DNA from: Hydra vulgaris
Taxonomy: Eukaryota > Cnidaria > Hydrozoa > Anthoathecata > Hydridae
Assembly: GCF_038396675.1 (NCBI RefSeq)
Contig: NC_088924.1
Coordinates: 25,378,501 to 25,442,500, forward strand
Length of the DNA: 64,000 nucleotides
Direction of reading: 5' to 3'
This document shows, one piece after another, positions 29,017-42,479 of the stretch. A model generated the notes under the pieces. That model had not been told where the DNA came from, made no database searches, and worked only from the letters and a program-made list of their open reading frames with translations. The translations under genes were made by a program, and so were the position numbers. The first letter of the stretch is position 1. The number at the start of each line of letters is the position of its first letter.

Positions 29017-30342
29017 AAAATAGTAAAATCATGTAGTAAGATAATAAAATGCATGTCCAATTATCAAAAAATAATTGGCAACATTCACGTCGTGTCTATT
29101 GTTAACAATGATTAATATATAGTTTCATTAATGGAATTTAATATCTTAATCATTAACTAAAAGCCAAGATGTAAACTAATTAAAATAATATTATAAAACA
29201 TTTTTTGTTTTTAAAACTTTTTTTCACATCAGAGGGGGAACCAACTATAACAAAACTAAGCATTATGTGATGTATTTTGAGTTTTGGTAAAAGATGTTTT
29301 TATATTAAAGTTTATTATTTTAATTACATTTAAATATTCACATTAGGAAAACATCAGCTCACAAGATACAATGTCAGCAACTAGCTGGAACTTTTTCATA
29401 TAATAATCAACAGCTTCAGAATCATTATCTTTTCTAGTCCAGTAAAAAATAGTAATAGCCTTTCTTTGTTTTTTTTTAAGTTTTTCTACTCTGCTATTGT
29501 GCAAGACTGTCATTGCTGTATCGGAATCATATCATTCATAATTATTATTGATTTAGTATGTATTAAGTATATATTATATTATAGTATATATTTAATATAT
29601 ACTATAATATAGTATATGTTATAGTATATATTAAATATATAATATATTATAAATATAATATACTATAAATAGTATATTAAATTTAATATACTATAAATAT
29701 ATTATATATGTCTATATATTTTTAGACTAATATTAGTATATTACTAATATATGATATATTCTAAATACATAAAAAAGCAGTATATTATATTATCATATGA
29801 TATAAAGCTTTTTAAAAATGTAATATGATTGGACTGAGCAAAAAACATGTATTATTAAATTTATAATATAAACCAATTTTAATCTTATTAACTGCATATT
29901 AAAAAAAAGTTAAACAAAAATTGGTTAAAGAACTATTTAAAATTGCAAATTAACTGCTTTAATTGAAAAATTATTAATTAAAAGCAAATTATAAAAGAAA
30001 TGAAAATATATAATAAAAAAATTTTTTTTTTTTAACTACAATCATGAAGAAATGAATCAAATAAACTTTTCAAGTTTAAATAAATGAAATAAAAGTCATA
30101 ACTGAATAAAAGATAAGCATTGTAACTTTTTTTGATCATTTTAACAGTGCCTTCTGTCATATTTCTGTAGTAATATTAACTTTTATTAAGTTAAAAAAAT
30201 GTGCTAATAATAAAGCTAACTATACTTCTTTATTAATTTTAAGAGCTTTATCTACAGTTGAACTGTAATTAAAAATATTAGAGTATTATAATTGAACTGT
30301 CTCAATACTTAGCATAAAAACTTATAAAAATTGAAACTAGCT

Positions 30343-30389
30343 AAATCATTTATTTGAATCATATTAAGTATGATTCAAATAAATGATTT
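30343..30389. repeat. Perfect inverted repeat, 21-bp arms
   Basis: AAATCATTTATTTGAATCATA and its exact reverse complement with a 5-base loop (30364-30368). Confidence 0.9.
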
Positions 30390-30412
30390 GGAATTTAGAA
30401 TGATTTAACAAA

Positions 30413-30456
30413 AAGTAGTGGTAATATCATTTATTAAAATGATTTTACCACTACTT
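30413..30456. repeat. Inverted repeat, ~16-bp arms
   Basis: AAGTAGTGGTAATATC pairs with GATTTTACCACTACTT with one mismatch, only 24 bases after the previous hairpin. Confidence 0.8.
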
Positions 30457-31309
30457 TGATTGCCATAAGAGAATTATTGAGGAAAACGTTTGATTAACAC
30501 AAAAATTTTTATTTTTATTCATTTTTCTTTTTAGTTAAATCTGAACTAATTATTATAATTTTAAAAGCAGATTGAAGTTCCTTTTCACCCGCCCCTCCCC
30601 CTCCCCATGTCTCAAAATAAAAGCGGAAAATAAAATTTTAAGTACCAAAAGTGCTGCACAAAATAGAGTATGTGCTGCATGAAATAAATCAATGAAATTT
30701 GGCAGGTGCAAAGAACTTGTGTAAACTTAACATCGAGAATAGTATTGCAAAAAAAACAACCATTTCTTCAACATTTACTGGATGCACAAAGTATAACTAA
30801 GTTTTTGTCATTTAAAAATCTACTTTAAAAAGTTTTTATTGTAATCAAAAGGTACAAATTTATAAAGTTTAATTATTCTAGTTTTTAAAAAATATCTATA
30901 CTAATATATAACTCTAAATAAAAATCCTCAAAATACGTTTCTCCCTCGATAGCGAAAAGCAAGCTTCAAAAAACGTGGCACAGAATTTTAGCACAAATAT
31001 CGGTTCCGTAAAACGCGTAATTCTACGTACCTATTATTATACATTTACAATAACAAAGCAACACGATTTTTTACACGCTGCTACGAAGGCAATACTTTTA
31101 CACAATAGAGTGAGTTAATTGAAACTTAAAAGCTGTCATATTATTGATTGTGATCATGTTAAACAATATGCTAATTAGGTCTGTTGTTATTTTTATACTA
31201 AATAAAAATTCTTTCTTTATCTATTATTCAAATTTATAAATTTATAACTACTTTCGAGTCCTTAATACAAAAAGGGCAAATTAAAGGTATAAATAAAGAG
31301 GTAATAAAA

Positions 31310-31340
31310 GGGTGGGTGGGAATTTTAGAGGGGGGGGGGG
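31310..31340 (+). other. G-rich tract, possible G-quadruplex
   Basis: GGGTGGGTGGG, a nine-base A/T-rich loop, then a run of ten or more G. This fits a four-tract quadruplex with one long loop. Confidence 0.5.
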
Positions 31341-31945
31341 TGTCTTATTAAGCTTAAGGTGGTGATGGGAAATTTTCCCAAAAATTAACAAACGTCCCCC
31401 CTTTTTTTATCTAGGACTCGAGAGTATTTATAACTATAGAGCAAACATCTATTTTCATTTCTTTTCTTTTTTTATAGACTTGTGTGTTTGTGTAAAGCTT
31501 GTATAAAATTTTACAAAGGTGTTGCCAATTTTTACGTATTCTTTATATGTTTATCTTTTAGAAGGCTTCATAAGTAAAATTCAAAAGTAAATGATAATTA
31601 AATCTATATAATTCACTCCAAACAGTTATACATGTAGTCTAAGATGCAGATGGTGAAGATTTGCTGCACGTCACATCAATCAGAGTAATGTTTGTGATTA
31701 CATCAAACACCTTATTAGAGTCATGATTTAGTAAATCTTGATGAAAAAAACTGTTTGGTAAAAAGACTTTTACCAAAAAAAAATCTCTGTTAAATTTAGA
31801 ATTATTCAACTGTCTAAAAGATTACTTCTATAAAAAAGGTGTAGTGCATACACCTCAATGTGTTTTTTTTTTCATTAATTCTTTGTAAATAAAAAGTTAA
31901 TTTGTCAATGCAATATATATCAAGTTTAGCCCATTTCAAAAAATT

Positions 31946-32367
31946 AAATAAATTTAATCAAGTCGTAAACCATAATATAAATACAAATAGCAGGGGCAAA
32001 AAGAAGATATAATTTGTCTTATCACCAATTTCTTCTTCATCTATTAAGCTAGCGCAGATGTAAACCTGTATAACATTGTTTCCCGGCTAAGATGATGAAT
32101 GTTAAATTTTCTTGATTCTAATCATCGATTTTTGTTTGAGTCTTCTTGATAGTAGTTATGCAACTTTTTTTATTATATCCTCATCAAGGTAAAGCTCTAA
32201 AACTCAGTTTAATAGTTTGAAGGCTGGCTGAGAGTAATGTTTCCCAAACTCTCATAAAGGTTGAATCCACCGTGAAATATTGGAGTATTAACAGTGGTAT
32301 ATTGCACATAGATAGTGTCATTGTTAATGCTTTTGGTGTGCTTTGTCAAGGTCATATAAAGAGTTCT
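31946..32367. repeat. Dispersed repeat family A, copy 2
   Basis: Same-orientation, same-length counterpart of 13519-13940. Flanking sequence differs on both sides, so the shared block defines the repeat borders. Confidence 0.85.
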
Positions 32368-32604
32368 GAAAATGAAACATTTTTTGTAGTATACGAGCAT
32401 ATAGCGTTGCTTAAACAAGTTTGCATTTTCTAATCAAAGCTGTTTTTTTGGCATCGTTTTTATTAAAAAGTTTTGTTGAAATAAAATTGCAAGATTTTTT
32501 TAAAATGTCATATGCAGTAAGAATTTGGAGTAAATATACACAGGAACTTCATTTGGTTTTTTTATTGTATTTTTGTAAAAAAAATATTTACATAATATGT
32601 AAAT

Positions 32605-32643
32605 AAATTTAAAACTGATATGTAACATATCAGTTTTAAATTT
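32605..32643. repeat. Perfect palindrome, 19-bp arms
   Basis: AAATTTAAAACTGATATGT and its reverse complement separated by one base (32624). Confidence 0.9.
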
Positions 32644-33240
32644 ATATTAAAAGTGTAAATATGAAGAAAAAAAAACGTGGCATACTCTTAAACTTCTTAA
32701 ATGCTGTAAATTTCATTGCCATGAATAAGTTCAAGAGTATGTCAACGTTTACTTTTTTACAGACTTGTAAAATGTTTTTTTATGTGATAGACAAATATTG
32801 AAAATTTTTCAAATTAGTTTATATGGTTGACTTACAGTTATGGCTTAGTCACTAAGTTACGAAAACAAAATTAACTAATGTTAGTGTGTTTCCTTTTTAA
32901 TTATCTTTTTCAAGCAAATCTCAATGTCACTTTACAAAATATGGTAAGGTTTTACTAAGTAACACTGTCATATCTAAACTTTACATGTTATTTACAAATA
33001 CATAAATGTCTTACGTTTTTCTTTAAGTTATATAATTTATAATGTATTACTTATATTATAAATACTGTAACTGATATTATAAGTTATAATATAAGGTTTT
33101 ATATGAAAAAATGTTTAAATTATATTGTAACTTATTTGTAAATAATAGTAAGTAATAACAAAAATTATTAGGTGTTTTTCCGTTTAACTTTATTTGTTTG
33201 TACTAATAAAATATTTATCACGTTTTCTTTGAAAATATTT
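32644..33240. other. Non-coding stretch
   Basis: No gene; it ends with a splice-acceptor-like TTTGCAG just before the CACTA-like relic. Confidence 0.45.
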
Positions 33241-34403
33241 GCAGTAACAGTAAACCTAATCCAATAACTGACTATTTAAAAGACTTTGTTGCAGAATGGA
33301 AATATCTAGAAAAGTCACCATTTGAGGATCATAAAAGTCACCATTTGAGGATCATAAAGGTCGTAAAACTAGATGCAGTAATATGCGATGCCCCTGCAAG
33401 AGCATTTTTAAAGGTATGAAGTTTCATACTGCATATCATAGCTGTGAGTGATGTTTACAAAAAGGTCAATGGTTTGGAAAAATTATTCTTCCTAATTCTT
33501 CCTATCAGCTCCACTTAGAACTCACAAAAGTTTTTATATGCAAACAGATAAAAAGCATCACATTGATAAATTGATATTTAGATTGATTTTTAGATTTATC
33601 ATTTGGAATGGTTTCATCTTTTCCACTTGATTATATGAATTTAGTATGCTTAGGAGTAGTTAGAAGAATGATTAATCAATGGGTGCATGGGAGTAAAAAA
33701 AAAAATCAAAGTTTATCAAAAACATCATTAACAACCTTTTCTGAAAAACTAGTTTTATTTAAACATCATTTACCAAAAGAATTTTCACGCAAGCCTCGCT
33801 CAATATGGGAATTTAAATGCTGGAAAGCTACTGAATTATGTCAGTATCTGTTATATACTGGTCTGGTAATTTTAAAAGGTACCTTGCCAAATTATGTTTA
33901 TTTAAACTTCTTGGATTTATCTGTTGCTATACGTACTCTTTTGAGTCCATCACTTTGTGAAAATTATCTTGATTTTGTTAAAAGTAGAAGATTAAAAAGC
34001 TTGTGCGACGACCTCAGTTTTTGTGCTTTTAAATTGTGAGAAATATTTTTGAAGGGCATTTGAATCCCACTAATCAAGGTTAGTTCCCATACCATATCGT
34101 CACTGTTTGCAATATAAACAGTTTAATAGTGCTAAGTTTTTTGCATTGATTAATGATTGTTTTAAAGTAAACATAAAAGTTTGTGTTATAAGAAATTTTT
34201 TACAAGTTCCAAATAGCGAATGCAATGAAGCCTATATTGTTTTTCAAAAATATGAACTTTTACGACCATTTTTTACAAATCCAATGAACTCTGACTTGCC
34301 TTCAATTTTTTTTGCAGAGAAGGTATCCTGTTTTAATAAAATATTCTTGATTGCAGATTTAGATTGTAAATATGTAAAGTTACCATTTAAAATGGATTTG
34401 TAA
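33241..34403 (+). pseudogene. CACTA/EnSpm-like (TNP2/DUF4218-type) transposase relic
   Basis: Translation in changing frames gives PNPITDYLKDFVAEW, then ICDAPARAFLKGMKFHTAYHSC (Asp plus zinc-ligand segment), then from 33608 FPLDYMNLVCLGVVRRMI, PKEFSRKPRSIWEFKCWKATE and LSVAIRTLLSPSLCENYLDF. After a deletion and a TGA at 34037 comes CDDLSFCAFKL, a shortened version of the region holding the HLxDDV and AFPFENYL motifs in relatives. The last frame (34107-34403) is QYKQFNSAKFFALINDCF to KYVKLPF. This domain order is known from animal proteins annotated only as transposase-domain proteins and resembles plant TNP2; superfamily placement is therefore tentative. A 25-bp block (AAAGTCACCATTTGAGGATC) is duplicated in tandem near 33314. 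Clearly inactive. Confidence 0.6.
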
Positions 34404-34518
34404 TTATTCCTCAGATGCCTCTATACTAACTTTAATAAAATTTTATGATATTTCTTTACTTGCTTTTTTTATATGTTCTTATTTATTGCATTCTACTGTA
34501 CCTTTTTTTTTCATTACA

Positions 34519-35035
34519 TTCCGGGTACCCAGAAGAAAATAACTGGGTTTGAGTCCGGGTACCTGGCAATGAGTCCATATTTAAAAAAGTGGTATAAAAT
34601 CTTGAAAAATCTCTAGGGTTACATTATTTTCACAAAATAATTTTGATTAATTTGCGCTAACTAAGTTTGCCTAATATATCAAGTTTCTTAATATTAAATA
34701 ATAATTAATAGGTTGTTAATGTTTGGAATCACTTGCCGTCTTACCTCGTTAATGCGAAAATCATCAAGAGCTTTAAAATTAAATCACAAAAAGAAATGGT
34801 AATTGACTCCATAACACTCTTAGACTTATATCAAAAAGTTTATTGGTTAAAGTTAAAACTTAAAGAAATCCTGTTAATAATATTTCAACACAATTTAAAG
34901 TACCACTTAAACATATAGTTACAGTATTTAAGGTAATTGTTATTAGAATTTTCTTTCATGATACCCGGTGCCGGGTACTGCAGAATTACCGGGTCCCCAG
35001 GTCTGAACCGGGTACCAGGCACATTTAGTCAAGTC
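34519..35035. repeat. Paired CCGGGTACC-rich blocks
   Basis: Two GC-rich blocks (34519-34575 and 34960-35025) each carry several variants of CCGGGTACC and GGGTACC[T/A]GGCA, unlike the surrounding AT-rich DNA. They flank a LINE tail fragment. They may be ends of one small element. Confidence 0.45.
34711..34918 (+). pseudogene. LINE 3' tail fragment
   Basis: VVNVWNHLPSYLVNAKIIKS followed by FKIKSQKEM matches the conserved end of CR1/Jockey-type reverse transcriptase proteins (WN.LP..VV.A....FK). Nothing of the polymerase core remains. Confidence 0.6.
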
Positions 35036-35377
35036 TTACTGGCCTGATTTAGTCAAGTCTTACTAAAAAATCCAGAAAGTTTTTCTAAGGCAAAAAATCG
35101 GTGTTTAGAGGCAGAGTTAAATTGGCCTACTTATACTGCATGAATTTTGGCTACTGCTGGTCACTGTTTTTTTTTTTTTATAATTATATAAATTTTATTT
35201 TGCATGCCTTATACATATGGTTAAAAAATAAAGTTGTATTGTGATATAAATATTTTTTTAAGTTATTAGTATTTAAATTTTAATCATGTCATTTCACATT
35301 AAAACTGATGAAACAAGTCTATAAAAGTCATTCCAAGTCAAGACAAACATTAATATTAAAAAATAATGTTGTTTTAG

Positions 35378-35972
35378 ATTCACTTCCCGAGGCTTGTCAG
35401 AAAGCAATATTGGCTGAAGAAATTTTGAACCTTGAAGTTGAAAATAACAAAAAACGAAGAAGGTGAGTTCCATTAAATTTTGTTAGTGTAGTCTACAAAA
35501 ACTGTACTAAATATTCTTGAGGAACATAGCAGTTAGAAATAGTAAATAAGAAAGTAAGCAGAAAGTTTCCATCCTGCCTCCTTGATCTTACAAAGAGAGA
35601 ACATAGTAGTAGTCCTAATAAAAGTTAGTTCTTTTGTAACTAATAGTTGTCTTGTCAACCTGCTAACCTAACAGACTACTTCTTTTTGGTAATTCCTGTC
35701 TTTTGAGACTTACGAACCTGCAATACCATACTACCATATCTTTATATATACATACTATATGTTTTATATATATGATATATTTATATATACAATTATTTAT
35801 ACTTATATGTATATATGGCTATATGTTTATATATGCAGCAGTGTCTACTCAAATAATTTATTAATTTCTTTAAATAATTTATAAAATATTTAGAATAAAT
35901 ATTTTAAAAGCTGATAAAAGCGACACAAGCAAAGTTGACTCTGATAGCAGTGAAGAGTTTATTGAACAGTAA
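35378..35972 (+). CDS. Possible two-exon 3' end of an unknown gene
   Basis: Exon 35378-35462, after TTTTAG, reads [20 protein letters not shown] then ENNKKRRR and ends AG|GTGAGT. It joins in frame to 35894-35972, after TTTAG, giving [20 protein letters not shown] and EFIEQ before a TAA. The acidic Ser-rich tail is typical of nuclear or chromatin protein ends, but no domain is recognised. No upstream exon was found. A somewhat similar exon-like start (TTTTAG|ATTCCCTGCAGGATGC) occurs at 38203. It could be a chance arrangement or part of a mobile element. Confidence 0.3.
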
Positions 35973-36015
35973 TCTTTTGCATTAGCAATGTTAATGTTGA
36001 TATTAACAAATACAT

Positions 36016-36343
<328 letters not shown>

Positions 36344-37444
36344 GTTTATGTCAGCTTCCAGAAGATATAAATTATTTTCTATTTTGATAGCAATATTCAT
36401 ACATTTGATAAGAAATAATTTGGTCTAAATGTTGAGTTTTTAGGTTTTAATATGTTTTTTAATTAATTATCACAGGATGTTTTATAATGCTTTTTTAGAA
36501 TATATTGTGAAATAAATTAAATATACAATCATAAAATGCTTCTTTAGCGCAATATAAAATTGAAAATGTAGTTTTGATATTAAATATTGCAAAAACTGGA
36601 TGTTTGAATAATCATGAATGTTTTTGTATTTGCACTTGCTATAGTAAGTCAATTTTCAATGTGTTATTATATGATATAGTCATACATAATATATTTATTT
36701 ACAAAGTTATAAAAAAGATATCAAATTTTTTTGGTAATACATTTTTTTTAATGTTATTATTGTATAAAACTTTATTAAATTTTTTTAAGAGGTTCAATAG
36801 TATCTATGTTTTGTTTTGAGAGTTGGTTTGTGTTGATTTATGATTAAGAAATGTTAGTTTTTTACACATGAAAGTTATGTAAAATCTCCCATGAAATAGT
36901 TCATCTAAATCTAGTAAGTTTACACTTAATCTGACAACATTATTTTGAATATTTTTGTTTCAGAAAGTTCAGGAAAGATTTATTTTTCCCGAGCTTTAAT
37001 ATCTTAAACTATTAGTTTACAGAGTTTGATAAAATAAATAAAATTATTTCTGTATATTAAAAATATATAGAATTTGTAAGCTAGGGTTTTCCTATTATTG
37101 ACCTGGGTTTCTGTGAATAGATAAGTTCTGTGATTAGAAGATGGACTGTGAATTGCTAGGAAATGTGAATGGTATTATTATAGCACATATTTTTAGATCA
37201 AGAATAATTTGTTTTACATTATTTTCATTAAAAGTTTATGAATATATATGATAAAAAACTTTTTAAAAACTACATATACAGTAGTTTGACATGATTTGGA
37301 ATATTTGAAGGATTTTTCACATAAACTTCATTTGGTAACTCAATGGTAGTTTGTTTTTATTTTTATTTTCATTTATCTGTTGATTAGTAGAATAATAATT
37401 ACTAATAACAATATATGTATAGGTATAATATATATATGTATAGG

Positions 37445-37446
<2 letters not shown>

Positions 37447-37524
<78 letters not shown>
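37447..37524. repeat. (TA)n microsatellite
   Basis: About 78 bases of TA. Confidence 0.95.
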
Positions 37525-37528
<4 letters not shown>

Positions 37529-37586
37529 GGTAAAGTGTGTATGTTATTCATGCAATATTATTTCAGTAGTCAATTTTTCATAGTTT

Positions 37587-37624
37587 AATGGCAGCATGTA
37601 TTGTCATCAATACATGCTGCCATT
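37587..37624. repeat. Perfect inverted repeat, 17-bp arms, 4-base loop
   Basis: AATGGCAGCATGTATTG and its exact reverse complement around TCAT. Confidence 0.9.
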
Positions 37625-39051
37625 GTCACAATGTAGTAAAGTTTAAAAGTTATCTTTGTATAATGATTTTTTAAACCAATTTATTAGGGTGTTGTATATT
37701 TTTTAGAATTTGCTGTAAAATAAATTTAATATATAATCACATAATGTAACTCAAAGACAACATGGAGTTAAACATCAAGTTTTTGCTCACGATAATTTAA
37801 GTACGTTATGTTTGAATAATCATGAATATAGCTATTACATATATTAATATATAATACTCAACACTTGTTTATAATTGTAAATTTTAATTGTGAAAATGAT
37901 TTTAATACAAAATTTATTGTGGTCAAACTACAATTGTTTTTAATTTTTTTCAATATGTTTAAATTTTAACAAATAATTATTTTCAAATTTTAACAAATAA
38001 TTATTTGCATTTATTAAGTTATGTAAAAGATGTTAAACCCTCACCAACTGATTTAAGGGTTTGATGTTATGTTAACTCGAGTCAAGTTTTTAAATTTTAA
38101 ATGGTAACATAATAGTCATGTTGTATTATTGTTGTTTACAAGTCTATTTATGTCATACCTAATTAATAACATCAAACATTAACCGTAAAATAACTTGGTT
38201 TTAGATTCCCTGCAGGATGCCTGGTTAAAAGAAAAACTGAACCAACTTTAAAACAAGATGATGGCAACTGAAGAAGTTGAAACACCGTTATTCATGGTGT
38301 CATAGAGGCTTCAGTTCTCCAATATTTATTTTTGTATTTTATTATATATGTTATGTTTATTTTGTTTTTTATTTATGTTATTTTTGTAACAATAAACTAG
38401 GAGAATAATTAATTGTCCTGCCCTGGGTCTCTACTTCAATCTGGCTATGGGTATCTTAGTTATATCTCGTATATCGATTTATATACTGTATTGAGCTTGT
38501 GATTTGTACATGTGTTTTTGTTTGCCTAGTGTTTGTTAGTTATTTGCAAGATATGGCATGGTATGGCACGCTGCATTGTACACTCTAAATAATATTATCA
38601 ATAAATATTTTTATCTAAACTTTGTAAATATATATGCTATAAATATTATATTATTTAAATGTTTATCTTTAATTTTTAAAATTAGTGTAAAAGTGGATGA
38701 AAGCACTAAAGAAACGAAACGATAAACTTTAAAGCAGAATTTTGTCATGCGATTATGGTGGCGATATGAGAGAACTACTGTGGCAGAATATTACTATCAT
38801 AGAACAGTTCTAATCATTATATTATAATAATTTTTTGTTGCTTAAAAATATTATGAAATTCAAATCCGTTTTTTCGATTGATTCGTAAAAATTATGTCAG
38901 ACCAAATATTCATTTTGCCTAACACATTTTATTGCCCTGACGGCAAATTTAATATATAAAATGCGACGCTTTTTTATCAAAATATTGTCACATTTCCAGA
39001 TAAAAAAATCTGCGTAAAACAAACTATAAAAATTGAGAAAACCCGAGGTAA

Positions 39052-39205
39052 TTGAAAAAATATCTGGGTTCAATATGGGATTTCCCGTCAACAACCCAGA
39101 CTAATCCCAGATGGGACCCAGTTGGATCCCACTGACAAAATCACAATGGGTCCCAGCATTTTCCCCAGTTGGGACCCAGATGAAATGGTTAACTGGGCCA
39201 GCACC
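39052..39205. repeat. CTGGGTCCCA-type array upstream of LINE
   Basis: Repeated TGGGACCCAG, GGGTCCCAG and CTGGGATTAG variants; in reverse orientation it resembles the 15257-15430 array, including the CAGTTAACCA edge. It runs directly into the LINE reading frame that starts at 39122. Confidence 0.6.
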
Positions 39206-42190
39206 ATTAAAGAATTTCTTTTTAAAAATGTAAATGATATAAACAGTGAAAGAATCAGAATCGTCCACATTAATATCAGGAGTTTAAGGAAAAATAATGA
39301 AAACTTTTGGCATTTTCTAGAAGAAACTGAAAACATTTTTAATATTATATGTGTTACGGAAAATTGGTGCTCTTCTTTCGAACTTGAAAATAATTTTAAT
39401 TTTCATTTTAAGTATTTTGAATTAGTCTCATTAGAAAGACAAACAAATAAACGCAGTGGAGGAGTTCTGATATACGTTAAAGAAAACATTGCATCATAGT
39501 CATAAGAAATAGAAAAATCTATTTCTTATGACTATGATTGCATATAAAGTTAGAAGCGATTTGAGCGTTTTTGACAAAGATAAAGAGATTGCAACAATTG
39601 AATTAATTATTAACAAAAGAAAAAACATACTTAAAAGCAGCCGCTATAGCACCTTACGGCGCGTGCGAAAATTTTAGCTCTTATTTGCAACATAAATAGT
39701 TAACGCTGGTAACAACGAAAGAAAAAAAAGCTTTATAGTTGGGGGTTTTAATATGGACTGTTTTATTTATAACGACGACAAAAAGTGAGAAGTTTCTATG
39801 ATGAAACTTTTTTAGCAGGCGCAATTCCCCTAATCAATCATCCAACTAGGGTAACTAAGAATTCATCTACACTCATTGACAATATATTTGCTACAGACAT
39901 CTTTAATAACTTCATCCAAAAAGGAATCATAAAAACTGATTTATCGGAACAACTTCCTTTTTTCCTAACCCTTAACACAGCATTATCTAATAAAATTAAA
40001 CAAAATGGAATTGTAAAAAAATGTATTTACAACGACAAAAAAATAAATGATTTTAAAAATCAACCATCATTACTTTATTGGGGGCATTTCAACTTTAATG
40101 AAGTTGCAAGTAGTATTTATAATAAATTCTTCGAAACATTCTACCTAGTATATGTCGCGAACTTTCCAGTATGTGAAAAACTAATAAGTCGTAAAACCTT
40201 TAACAGTCCTTGGATTACAAAAGGCTTAAAAAAATCTTCAAAAATAAAGCACAAGTTGTATATAAAATATTTAAAGACTAAATCTTCTGCAAATAAAAAA
40301 ATATAAACAAATTATAAAAATTTATGTGAAAAAATTCGTAAAAATCTAAAAAAAAAGTATTATTCTAATCTGATTAATAAGTTTAAGAACAACTGCATGA
40401 ACAACGCACCTGACAATTAATAAAAGAAATAACAGGAAATCAAAAAATCAGGAAATCAAAAAATCAAGTTCTTTACCGCAAACTATAAAATTTGAAGATG
40501 TAAATATATGTGAACCGCGAAAAGTTGCAAACGTATTTAACAAATTTTTTACTGAAATTGGAACCAATGACTCTATTAATGAATTCCTATGACCGAGAGT
40601 TCGTTTGAAGACTACTTGTGTCCTATAAATAAATCTCATTATAACAATGAGTAATCTTCTGGATTATCCCACGACGAGCTTGATAGAGCCTTTAAAACTC
40701 TAAAAAGAAATAAAGCTATTGGTGCTGATGAAGTAAATGGTAACATAGTTGTAGATTGTTATTAAAGTCAGAAAGATATTCTTTATAAAGTATTTAATGC
40801 ATCTATAAAACAAGAAGTTTTCCCGGATCAGTTCAAAATTGCGAAAGTTATACCAATTTACAAACAAGGTGATAAAACAAATATTAACAACTATCGCCCA
40901 ATTTCAATTATTTCAACTTTTTCAAAATTATTAGAAAGAATAATATATAATAGAATATTTAAATATTTTAACCAAAATAATATACTATATACTAAACAGT
41001 TTGGCTTTAAAAAAAATATTTCAACTGAGTACGCAATTATTCAATTTGTTAGGGAAATCTCAGAACTTTCGAAAAAAAAACAATATAGGAGTCTTTATTG
41101 ATCTTTTGAAAGCTTACGATAACGTTGACCATAAAGTATTGCTTAAAAAGCTCGAATACTATGGAATTAATAATAATATGCTAAAATAGTTTCTTTGTTA
41201 ATTATCAAATAGAAAGCAATTTGTGACCTCTAATGATGGCTTCAAAGTGACTATATTGAAATAACCTGTGGTGTTCCACAAGGCTCTATTCTAGGTCCTC
41301 TTATGTTTTTAATTTATATTAATGATTTAAATAAAGCAGCTAATTTTTGGAGTATTATGTTTGCTGATGATGCGAATTTGTTCTTATCAAACAGTAATAT
41401 TAATGAGCTGTTTTCTGATATGAATAAAGAGCTTAAATGCGTATCTGAGTGGTTTAAATGTAACAAATTAACCTTAAACCTTGATAAAACAAAATACATT
41501 TTGTTTCAGCCTATATCTAAAAAACTTTTTTTGCCAACAACCATGCCAAAAATTCTTATTGATGAACTTGAAATAAAAAAGGAAACTTTTCTTAGCATTT
41601 ATCTTGATGAGAATGTTACATGGAAACCGCATATTGACTACATTTGCACTAAAGTTTCAAAAAATATAGAAGTCCTCTGTAAGTCAGGAAATCATTTAAA
41701 CAAAACCATTTAAATCCAACTCTATTACTCATTTATACATAGCTATATTAACTATGCAAATATTGCTTGGGGAAGTACATGCAAAAGTAAGTTGCGTACT
41801 CTTTATCATCGTCAGAAACACGCAATACGCTTAGTTTGTTTTGAAAATCGACTTACGCATTCAAGGTTTTTATTTAAAAATATAAAAGTACTTAAAATGT
41901 ATGAAGTGAATGTATATAAAATACTATGCTTTATGTTTCAATATAAAATCAATCCGTCATTACACATTTTTAAAGATTTTATTACCTTAAAAACAAAAAA
42001 TAAGTATACACTACAAAATGATAACTCACTCTATGAACAAAATTCAATCAGTTCTGTATAGCTTATCGTGCACCTAATCTCTGGAACAAAATCATTTTAC
42101 CTAATTTTGATTTATCAATTATCTTCCCAGTCTTTAAAAAGAAATTAATAGAATTCATTCTTTTTAATGACAATATTTTAAAATACTTTT
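39122..42190 (+). pseudogene. APE-type LINE (CR1/Jockey group), nearly full ORF2 length
   Basis: Decayed non-LTR retrotransposon. Endonuclease part: RIVHINIRSLRKNNENF near 39260, IICVTENWCSS and KRSGGVLIYVKE up to 39489, and the end of the domain NHPTRVTKNSSTLIDNIFA (39836) with SEQLPFF in place of the usual SDHxP. Linker: NSPWITKGLKKSSKIKHKLY. Reverse transcriptase: NKAIGADEVNG (40710), INNYRPISIISTFSKLLERI (40888), KQFGFKKNIST (40994), VFIDLLKAYDNVDHKVLLKK (41091), a frameshifted VPQGSILGPL (41270) and the catalytic FADDANLF (41360-41383). The C-terminal tail ends with LIEFILFNDNILKYF before 42190. Many stops. A 20-bp perfect hairpin interrupts the endonuclease at 39493. Confidence 0.85.
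39493..39538. repeat. Perfect hairpin inside LINE, 20-bp arms
   Basis: ATCATAGTCATAAGAAATAG is followed after AAAAAT by its exact reverse complement. It starts where the LINE frame stops after VKENIAS, so it looks like a local inverted duplication that broke the gene. Confidence 0.9.
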
Positions 42191-42479
42191 AAAAATAAGA
42201 AATTTATATAAACACGCTCTTTTGTTTTTGTATTTTGTCATTTTTATTTGTTTATATTTATTAATAGCTTTGGTTATATTTTATTATAACGTTTTATGGT
42301 TCTGGCGACAAGATCATTAGATCTTCTATTAGATCTTCAGATACCAAGTTTTTATTTAAACTTTCTTTTTTGTTATTTTTATTTTTATTCTTATTGATTT
42401 GGTGATTACGTTCTCTATTCCAAATTATTAAAAGTATAAAAATTCCAATATTTGTAAATATAAAACTTTACATTAAAAA

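Larger units (their letters stand above)
29339..31945. other. Non-coding stretch
   Basis: AT-rich, no gene recognised. It contains a TATA-type palindromic zone (29570-29770), two perfect hairpins (30343-30389, 30413-30456) and a G-rich tract (31310-31340). Confidence 0.5.
36344..39051. other. Non-coding stretch
   Basis: No gene recognised. It includes a TA microsatellite (37447-37524) and a perfect 17-bp hairpin (37587-37624). A weak SLQDAWLKEKLNQL frame at 38204 ends in a stop. Confidence 0.45.

Noticed and set aside
37587-37624. MicroRNA precursor
   Set aside because: Arms of 17 bp with a 4-base loop are too short for a normal pre-miRNA; more likely a palindrome of the local series.
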